Of a stretch of 10,334 nucleotides of DNA, positions 1 to 5,187 are shown one piece after another (within the stretch, counting starts at the first letter, position 1; every line of letters begins with the position of its first letter). The notes under the pieces were generated by a model that worked only from the letters and a program-made list of their open reading frames with translations, did no database searches and was not told where the DNA came from. This DNA is from GCA-002790365 sp964486645 (GTDB taxonomy: Bacteria; Bacteroidota; Ignavibacteria; Ignavibacteriales; Ignavibacteriaceae): assembly GCA_964486645.1 (NCBI GenBank), contig CAZAOG010000103.1, positions 1 through 10,334 of the forward strand, given 5' to 3'. The position numbers were made by a program, and so were the translations under genes.

Positions 1-60
1 GGGTCAGAAAATTTATAGGTGGCAAAAATAGTTAAATAAAATTCAATGTAGTTTATCAGG

Positions 61-86
61 CTTAGTCCGGCTTTTGGCGGACTAAG
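61..86. repeat. Perfect 9-bp stem-loop 3' of the ImmA/IrrE gene
   Basis: CTTAGTCCG (61-69) is exactly complementary to CGGACTAAG (78-86) around an 8-base loop. It begins 8 bases beyond the stop codon of the metallopeptidase gene on the minus strand. The stem is fairly GC-rich for this window, so it could end or stabilise that transcript. However, no T-run follows on either strand, so it is not a canonical intrinsic terminator. It could equally be a dispersed palindromic repeat. Bases 1-60 show nothing else recognisable. Confidence 0.55.
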
Positions 87-94
87 ACGTGCGC

Positions 95-487
95 TTATTG
101 GTATTTTTCTAACAATTTTTCATTTAAAATTCTTTTGGTAATTACGTTTGCTGAAACTTCAAATCTATTGCATATTTTGGGGGCAATTCTTTCGGCAATT
201 TTAATGTCTTCAATATCAGGGAGTAATTTTTTTATTCCTAAAATATCCGAATCATATTTGTTAAATACTTTTTGAAGTTCGTCCAGAGGAACTAATAATC
301 TTCCCGCAAATTCATAAGCATGTTGTTCCAACCAAGTGTATTCATTTTCAGGTAATTTTTGAATTAATTCGATCCATTCCAGCTCAGATTTCAATTTGAA
401 ATTATCGTAAACGTTCTTATGCAGTATAAGATGTCCTATTTCATGAGCTACAGAATATCTAATTCGATTTAGATACCTGTCATCCAT
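95..487 (-). CDS. ImmA/IrrE-family metallopeptidase, catalytic C-terminal part (split gene)
   Basis: This 130-residue piece holds the zinc-peptidase signature HEIGH at residues 15-19 (two His ligands and the catalytic Glu). A second conserved block follows, EQHAYEFAGRLLVP from residue 54, where E54 fits the third zinc ligand of the family. ImmA/IrrE (COG2856, DUF955) enzymes cleave or inactivate partner XRE repressors or act in stress and mobile-element switches, and they usually exceed 180 residues. Here the expected N-terminal third lies immediately upstream in the same frame, beyond a TAA at 491-493 and a single TAT codon. The ATG at 487-485 is therefore most likely an internal Met of the ancestral gene. 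It may be used by reinitiation after the stop, because the gap is only 3 bases. Otherwise this is the 3' part of a pseudogene. The family assignment is strong; whether the piece is expressed is unknown. Confidence 0.8.
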   Translation of the reverse strand: MDDRYLNRIRYSVAHEIGHLILHKNVYDNFKLKSELEWIELIQKLPENEYTWLEQHAYEFAGRLLVPLDELQKVFNKYDSDILGIKKLLPDIEDIKIAERIAPKICNRFEVSANVITKRILNEKLLEKYQ

Positions 488-490
488 ATA

Positions 491-733
491 TTATTCTTCA
501 TCTACTACTATACCGGAAAAGTCTCCTAATAGAAAAGAGTCTATATCGCCTGTCCTTTTTAATCCTAAGAGAGGTCTAATTTCTAATTTTAATTCAAATT
601 CAAGTATGTGAAAAATATCCACTGGTACCTTTTTACTAACCCAATATTTTTCTCTGAATTCATCTGCCTTCTTTCGGATTGTATCAAAATTGATAAAAGG
701 AACTTTAAAAGATGAGAAATCAATACCGTTCAC
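491..733 (-). CDS. ImmA/IrrE-family metallopeptidase, N-terminal part (split gene)
   Basis: This is an 80-residue ORF with a GTG start at 733-731, beginning 7 bp after the TAG stop of the XRE gene. Its end, SGIVVDEE, is the strand that precedes the catalytic helix in ImmA/IrrE proteins. Reading on in frame past the TAA gives Y-MDDRYLNRIRYSVAHEIGH, a normal continuation for the family, so the stop replaces what would be a residue such as Tyr (TAT/TAC to TAA). By itself the product lacks the zinc site and would not be a peptidase. No other frame-disrupting change is visible in either half, which suggests a recent nonsense mutation or a sequencing error rather than old decay. No ATG is available upstream in this frame without running into a stop at 754-752, so GTG is the best start. 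Confidence 0.7.
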   Translation of the reverse strand: MNGIDFSSFKVPFINFDTIRKKADEFREKYWVSKKVPVDIFHILEFELKLEIRPLLGLKRTGDIDSFLLGDFSGIVVDEE

Positions 734-740
734 TGTGTAT

Positions 741-1103
741 CTAATTTTCTTTTAATAATTTTGAAATATTTTTCATTTCATCAATTGTAGGTCTTTGTCC
801 TCGTAGAGTTCTGTAAAAAAGAGGCAATTTAGCAACTATGTCTTCGTCGCTCATAATATCGGCAGGTATTTCACCTCTGGCAGCAGAAGCCAAATCAAAA
901 AACGTATACCAATCTGGGCTACCCTTTTTGATTCCTAATTCTTTAGCCCATTTTTGGAGAATATTAGAATCAGAAGGCGGTAATAATTTTCCTCTTTCTA
1001 TTTTACTCCAGTTACTAGCATCATGACTGTATTTTTTACAGAATTCCCTTAAACCCAAACCTGATTTTAATCTTGCTTCTTTTATAAATTCATTGAATTT
1101 CAT
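741..1103 (-). CDS. XRE-family helix-turn-helix regulator
   Basis: This is a 120-residue protein. Residues 5-58 form a Cro/CI-type HTH: the helix 18-LREFCKKY, then a recognition helix around DASNWSKIERGK (28-39), then a helix containing LQKWAKELGI. The C-terminal half (SPDWYTFFDLASAARGEIP, then KLPLFYRTLRGQRP) recurs, from family knowledge, in XRE proteins paired with ImmA/IrrE peptidases. There it probably mediates dimerisation or peptidase recognition, which is inference here. The start ATG at 1103-1101 follows an AGAGGA box (1112-1107). The peptidase gene begins 7 bp downstream, so the two are co-transcribed. Its role is probably autorepression of this pair, within a toxin-antitoxin-like or mobile-element switch. 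Because the partner gene is interrupted, the regulator may now act without it. Confidence 0.85.
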   Translation of the reverse strand: MKFNEFIKEARLKSGLGLREFCKKYSHDASNWSKIERGKLLPPSDSNILQKWAKELGIKKGSPDWYTFFDLASAARGEIPADIMSDEDIVAKLPLFYRTLRGQRPTIDEMKNISKLLKEN

Positions 1104-1122
1104 AAATCCTCTATAATTATAT

Positions 1123-1173
1123 ACATATATGTGTGGTTAAAAATATACCACAGCAAGTAAAAAGTCAAGTCAA
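1123..1173 (-). promoter_or_regulatory. Promoter and candidate operator of the XRE/ImmA pair
   Basis: On the minus strand, TTGACT (1168-1163; an overlapping second copy at 1173-1168) is 17 bp from TATTTT (1145-1140), a good sigma70-type spacing. The -10 box lies inside an inverted repeat TGTGGT-N9-ACCACA (1132-1137 and 1147-1152). Beside it is a 10-bp palindrome ACATATATGT (1123-1132). A protein bound at either would block the promoter, fitting autorepression by the XRE protein encoded 20-30 bp downstream. The repeats and boxes are seen directly; the binding is inferred. Confidence 0.5.
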
Positions 1174-1493
1174 ATAGTAAAGCTTCTATAAAAAATTTAG
1201 TTTACTCCGCTTTTATTGTCTATATAATTCATCTAAATTCTCTAAAAAAGAAAGTATTGGGTGTATATTTTTTGTTACTGAAAATAATTTCATCCGATTC
1301 AATTTAGCCTACCAGCCGAAATCCTTTCTCTTTTTCTTGATAAAAGTACGGCTGTCAGACTTTCAACGTACCCGGATTAATGTGTTTACAAAGAAAAAAA
1401 TAACAAAAGTTAATAGAATTGAAGAATTATATTAAATAAATTCATAACTTGTAAAAGTATGAAATCATAAAAAATATTCTAAGGATACTTATA
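1174..1493. other. Divergent intergenic region with no gene
   Basis: This stretch lies between the minus-strand XRE promoter and the plus-strand nucleotidase gene. Stops occur in all frames at short intervals and no ORF with a sensible start was found. Bases about 1300-1380 are visibly richer in G+C than their flanks and hold short complementary pieces: GTACG 1346-1350 with CGTAC 1367-1371, and CAGCCG 1313-1318 with CGGCTG 1349-1354. These are too short to name. The nucleotidase promoter should lie here, but no convincing -35/-10 pair stands out. Its ribosome-binding site is AAGGA at 1481-1485. Confidence 0.4.
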
Positions 1494-3092
1494 ATGTTTA
1501 TGAAGCACAAAATACTTAATTCAATAAAATTGTTTATCATTTTCTTTTTTGTTTTTCAAGGAGCCAACACTTACTCCCAAAATTTAGAACAGGCAAAAGA
1601 TTTAACAATATTATATACCAATGATTTTCACAGTGCTTTTGATCCCATACCTGCTTACTGGTTGAAGGGAAGTCCGAAACTCGGCGGAGCGGCGGCTTTA
1701 TCTTCGCTAATAAATCAAATTCGCAAGAAAGAAAAAAATGTATTTCTTTTTGACTCAGGCGATATGTTTACCGGTATGATCTCCAATCTTACCAAGGGCG
1801 GTGCACTGATGGAAATGATGCGTACAATGCGTTACGATGCAATGGCTATCGGTAATCACGAATTTGATTATGGAAGTGAAAATTTCAGCACCCAAATGTA
1901 CAAGGTGCCTTTCCCGGTTTTAGGTGCAAATATATTTTACAAAGGAACCGACCATCCGTACAGCAGACCGTATGCAATTATTGAACGAAACGGTATAAAG
2001 ATTGGCGTAATAGGTATTATCGGACAAGATGCAAGAAGTGTTGCACTTCCGTCGGGAATTACTAATCTGGATTTTTACGATCCAATACCCGTTGTAAGAA
2101 AATTTGTGAAAATTCTAAAACCCCAGGTGGATTTAATAGTCGTGTTGGCTCATCAAGGTAAAACCGGACCAATGCAGACCGACGCGGAAGCAAGACCGGA
2201 GCTTCAGCGTGACTTTGACGAAGATATAAAATTGACTACAGCGGTTAACGGGATAGATGTTTTTATAGGCGGGCACGCACACCGTGGAATAGAAAAACCG
2301 TATGTTAATGCTAAAACAGGCACGCTAATTTTACAAACCTACGGCTACGGTACCAGATTGGGCTACCTCAAGCTGAAAATTAAAGGGAATAAAATAATTT
2401 CTTTCAACGGTAAATTGATAAAAGTTTGGAGCGATAAACTTAAACCCGACACGGTGATATCCAAGATGCTCAGCAGTTATAAAAAAGAATTTGCACCAAA
2501 GATCGGCATTGTCGTCGGTAATTTAAAAAAAAGGTTGGTGCGTGAATATAATCTTGAATCGCCGTTGGGTGATTTTGTAGCAGATGTAATGCTGTATTCC
2601 ACAGGCGCACAAGTATCGTTCGAGAACGCAGGCGGTTTAAGAGCGGATCTGCCCGAAGGCAGCGTAACAAACGGTGATGTGTTAAACGCTCTGCCTTTTT
2701 TTAATACACTTGTTACAAGCATGCTTTCAGGCAAACAGATTAAGGAAGTCCTTGAACAAGGTTTTTCCTTGGAAAGAGGGATGATCCAGGTTGCCGGTAT
2801 TAAAGCCAAATATGATATGAATAAACCTATCGGGAATAGGCTGGTGGAATTATTGATAGACAACAAACCGGTAAAGGATAATAAGTTATATAAAGTTGCC
2901 ACTAATAATTTTCTCGGGCAGGGAGGAGATTTGTATCTTACGTTTTTAGAATCAAAACAAATTGATACCGGCAAATCACTTTCCGAAATGGTAATTGATT
3001 ATCTGCAAAAAGTTAAAACGGTTGACGCGCCGGTAAAAGGACGGCTTATACCGGTTAAAAGTAAACGCGAAAAACCTTCAAATAATTTTTAA
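1494..3092 (+). CDS. Exported 5'-nucleotidase / 2',3'-cyclic phosphodiesterase, UshA type
   Basis: This 532-residue two-domain metallophosphoesterase carries a Sec signal peptide (about 1-29, cut near TYS|Q), so it acts in the periplasm or at the cell surface. The N-terminal calcineurin-like domain has the metal-binding motifs in order: NDFH (43-46), DSGD (87-90), GNHEFDYG (120-127), LAHQG (H220) and GGHAHRG (259-265). The C-terminal 5'-nucleotidase domain has ESPLGDFVAD (355-364), NAGGLRADLPEG (378-389) for substrate binding, and NNFLGQGGD (471-479). The family hydrolyses nucleoside monophosphates, cyclic nucleotides or UDP-sugars to recover phosphate and nucleosides; the exact substrate cannot be read. 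Length and motifs are complete. The ATG at 1494 is preferred over the Met at 1500 because AAGGA (1481-1485) is 8 bases before it. No C-terminal sorting domain or lipobox is seen. A small exported-protein gene follows at 27 bp and may be co-transcribed. Confidence 0.93.
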   Translation: MFMKHKILNSIKLFIIFFFVFQGANTYSQNLEQAKDLTILYTNDFHSAFDPIPAYWLKGSPKLGGAAALSSLINQIRKKEKNVFLFDSGDMFTGMISNLTKGGALMEMMRTMRYDAMAIGNHEFDYGSENFSTQMYKVPFPVLGANIFYKGTDHPYSRPYAIIERNGIKIGVIGIIGQDARSVALPSGITNLDFYDPIPVVRKFVKILKPQVDLIVVLAHQGKTGPMQTDAEARPELQRDFDEDIKLTTAVNGIDVFIGGHAHRGIEKPYVNAKTGTLILQTYGYGTRLGYLKLKIKGNKIISFNGKLIKVWSDKLKPDTVISKMLSSYKKEFAPKIGIVVGNLKKRLVREYNLESPLGDFVADVMLYSTGAQVSFENAGGLRADLPEGSVTNGDVLNALPFFNTLVTSMLSGKQIKEVLEQGFSLERGMIQVAGIKAKYDMNKPIGNRLVELLIDNKPVKDNKLYKVATNNFLGQGGDLYLTFLESKQIDTGKSLSEMVIDYLQKVKTVDAPVKGRLIPVKSKREKPSNNF

Positions 3093-3119
3093 CTATAAAG
3101 TTGTCGTCTTATAAAAGAG

Positions 3120-3617
3120 ATGACATCATTGAACGTTATGAAGAAGAAAATTATAATAATACTCTTGATAATTTACAGCTCTTCTTTTTTTCTACTTGCG
3201 CAAAACAAAAAAAACAAGAAGAATGAAAAATTAAATGAAAAGGTTTACGGATATGTTGTCAATAATAATAAGATGTACTTGGTTACCGATAACGGATTCC
3301 TAAATGTTTACAGCAACAAAATAACAAATAAACAGTGGGGAGATTATTATAGAAAAATTTATAACGATTCTACCATTGTAAATCCAAATACGGTAATAGA
3401 GACAAACGCAGGCAGCGCATTTTTAAATTATTTTATACCGATTAATATAAATGACTGGATACAGCAAAAATATTCATTTAAGAACGATATGTACCTGTAT
3501 GATTTTATCCGGGTTGATTCGAACGGAAATTATAGATACAGACCCGGAATTTTAAACATTATTGCAGATTACAAAAAAGATAATAAGTTGGTTTTACCGA
3601 AAAAATTTAATAAATGA
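3120..3617 (+). CDS. Small exported protein of unknown function
   Basis: I do not recognise this family. The product is up to 165 residues. A hydrophobic Sec signal peptide (KKKIIIILLIIYSSSFFLLA, then Q) covers about residues 8-27, followed by a Lys/Asn-rich basic linker (NKKNKKNEKLNEK). The mature part of about 125 residues is rich in Tyr, Asn and Asp, with no Cys and no obvious catalytic motif. The alternation of polar and aromatic residues suggests beta structure. The start is uncertain: the ATG at 3120 has AAAGAG directly against it, too close for a ribosome-binding site. The TTG at 3129 or the ATG at 3138 (MKKKII, a typical signal-peptide start) are plausible alternatives. It lies 27 bp after the nucleotidase and is probably its operon partner, with no functional link provable. 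Confidence 0.7.
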   Translation: MTSLNVMKKKIIIILLIIYSSSFFLLAQNKKNKKNEKLNEKVYGYVVNNNKMYLVTDNGFLNVYSNKITNKQWGDYYRKIYNDSTIVNPNTVIETNAGSAFLNYFIPININDWIQQKYSFKNDMYLYDFIRVDSNGNYRYRPGILNIIADYKKDNKLVLPKKFNK

Positions 3618-3696
3618 AAAGAGAATTTATCATAAGTTAAAATTTGATTAACCAACGATTTCTCCGCAGAAGACCCACTGACATTCGCGGGGTCAC

Positions 3697-3727
3697 AAGC
3701 AAAAAACAAGCTTGGTTTTCCCTGCTT
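3697..3727. terminator. Possible bidirectional terminator between convergent genes
   Basis: AAGCA (3697-3701) pairs with TGCTT (3723-3727). Inside this, AAAAC pairs with GTTTT around the CAAGCTTG core, with a small internal bulge. T-rich stretches lie on both sides, giving a weak AT-rich hairpin usable from either strand. It sits where both the plus-strand pair (ends 3617) and the minus-strand six-gene operon (ends 3750) need to stop. A GACCC/GGGTC pair (3672-3676, 3690-3694) adds another small stem nearby. Confidence 0.35.
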
Positions 3728-3749
3728 TTGTAGCTGCCACTTTCAAAGA

Positions 3750-4565
3750 TTACAAACTTAACTTTATTCCCCCTATAAAATAATTGATATTAAATTTATC
3801 AAACTCTGCATATTGATATGAAACAACTATTCTTACAGCTTTAATGAATTGATATTCTGCTCTGACCGAAGCTGTGGTCTTTTGTGTTTCGTCCTGGTTG
3901 TAAATTGTAAGAAGCTCCGGGTTAAAATAGTAGGCTCTTTCTCCCACCGAGACATCCCCGGAAAGTTTGAATATATTTGAAACGGGGAAATCGAATTTTA
4001 CATTGGTTGAAAATAATTTTCTTCCGTCCGTTACTTGTGTGTAAAGGGGTTTTACCGATAAAATAAAATTAGGTGATGCCTGCCAAATAAAATCCGTTTC
4101 TATCTGGTGCGAATTTATCGACTTTAATCCGTCCAGGTTTAAATATGTATATGTAAAGCCGACAAAAAACAGGTCGAAATTATAAAGCAGGCCGCCGTTA
4201 ATTAGATTAGTTTTATCGGTGTAGTTTAATACAGGGTTTGCGTTCGATTCAAAACTCCCGTTTATGTATGCATAATTTAATTTGAAATAAAAAGGATATT
4301 CGTTTTTAATAATTCCTGCCACAATCATTTTCTGGTCGAAATTATAAGCGGGATTCTTTATAAGCAGTTTATCAAATCCCGCAATCAGATAATCGCCTTT
4401 GGCTGCTATTTTTATCGAAGCATAAACAGAGGCATCGTTAGAAAAGCTGCCGGTTGAATAGTCTCCGTAAGTATAGTAAAATGAAGGTGAAAACACCGTC
4501 TGCGAAAAAGCAATATTGCCAAAGAAGAAAATTATTACGGATATATACCAAAATATTTTTTTCAT
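3750..4565 (-). CDS. Outer-membrane beta-barrel protein, YaiO-like
   Basis: This 271-residue protein has a signal peptide (about 1-21, cut near AFS|Q). It is followed by repeated strands of alternating hydrophobic and polar residues rich in Tyr and Phe, such as FSPSFYYTYGDYS, YFKLNYAYINGSF, LFFVGFTYTYLNL and RIVVSYQYAEF. It ends in the amphipathic strand INYFIGGIKLSL. This is the pattern of a small outer-membrane barrel of roughly 10-12 strands. The segment around VGERAYYFNPE and the preceding TPR gene recall the YaiO family, in which TPR repeats and a barrel often occur together. That placement is from memory and not certain. The start overlaps the TPR gene stop by 4 bp (ATGA), with GGAG 8 bases upstream. 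It is the last gene of the six-gene operon. A role as an exit or anchoring component at the outer membrane is inferred. The terminal residue is Leu rather than the usual Phe. Confidence 0.75.
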   Translation of the reverse strand: MKKIFWYISVIIFFFGNIAFSQTVFSPSFYYTYGDYSTGSFSNDASVYASIKIAAKGDYLIAGFDKLLIKNPAYNFDQKMIVAGIIKNEYPFYFKLNYAYINGSFESNANPVLNYTDKTNLINGGLLYNFDLFFVGFTYTYLNLDGLKSINSHQIETDFIWQASPNFILSVKPLYTQVTDGRKLFSTNVKFDFPVSNIFKLSGDVSVGERAYYFNPELLTIYNQDETQKTTASVRAEYQFIKAVRIVVSYQYAEFDKFNINYFIGGIKLSL

Positions 4566-5185
4566 TTTACAAGCTCCAATCCTTTTTTAGCGCTTTCGTT
4601 ACCGGGATATAAAATCAATGTATCGGTAAATAATTCTTGAGCTTTTGAATAACTGCCGAGGTAATAATATGTCCATCCCAAATACAAACTGACCGTATAA
4701 TCGCCGGGATAATTATCGTAAACTTTTGAAAACATTTTCTTCGCGTTCAAATAGTCCTGTTTATTCAAGTAAATTTGTCCCAAGCGTAGATTTGCAGTAT
4801 AATTATTAGGGTCTTTAGAAAGTATTTCTTCGTAAATATTTTTAACCTTATCCCAATCTTTTTTAGCTGCGTATGGAAGTGTCAGACCAAGCAAAGCTTC
4901 GATGCTGTTATCGCTTAATCTTGATGCCTTAGAATAATATTTAATTGATTCGTCTTGATTGCCATTTAAATAGTAAAGCCAGCCTAATCTTATATTAACA
5001 AGATAGTCTTCATTAAATTCGGAATAAATTTTTTGAATTTCTTTAATCGCATTAACATAATTTTTCTTTCCTTCATATTTTATGGAAGAAGAAAAAGCAT
5101 CCATTTTTTTATCGGATTTGGTGTTACCCGGAATTATGTTTATCGCTAACAATAAAATTAAAATCGGAATTAATTTGAGTTTCAT
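4562..5185 (-). CDS. Periplasmic TPR-repeat protein
   Basis: This 207-residue protein has a Sec signal peptide (about 1-22, no lipobox Cys). Essentially the whole mature chain consists of about five tetratricopeptide repeats, at roughly 27-60, 61-94, 95-126, 129-162 and 163-196. They carry the usual small and aromatic positions, for example LGWLYYLNGNQDESIKYYSKA, LRLGQIYLNKQDYLNAKKMF and LGWTYYYLGSYSKAQELF. TPR superhelices bind partner proteins or peptides. With its coding end overlapping the barrel gene by 4 bp, it most likely works with that barrel in the periplasm, and resembles a TPR-barrel fusion split into two genes. The ribosome-binding site GGAG lies over the last codon and stop of the upstream transporter gene (GAG TAA), 6 bases before the ATG, so translation is coupled. 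No enzymatic motif is present. Confidence 0.85.
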   Translation of the reverse strand: MKLKLIPILILLLAINIIPGNTKSDKKMDAFSSSIKYEGKKNYVNAIKEIQKIYSEFNEDYLVNIRLGWLYYLNGNQDESIKYYSKASRLSDNSIEALLGLTLPYAAKKDWDKVKNIYEEILSKDPNNYTANLRLGQIYLNKQDYLNAKKMFSKVYDNYPGDYTVSLYLGWTYYYLGSYSKAQELFTDTLILYPGNESAKKGLELVK

Positions 5186-5187
5186 AT

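Noticed and set aside
1300..1380. A small RNA or gene remnant in the GC-richer patch between the XRE and nucleotidase genes
   Set aside because: The pairing pieces are only 5-6 bp and no ORF or recognised RNA motif supports it; kept only as a remark on the intergenic region.
2470..2974. Open frames on the minus strand inside the nucleotidase gene
   Set aside because: They lie wholly inside a well-supported plus-strand gene with complete metal-site motifs, and their translations show no family pattern.
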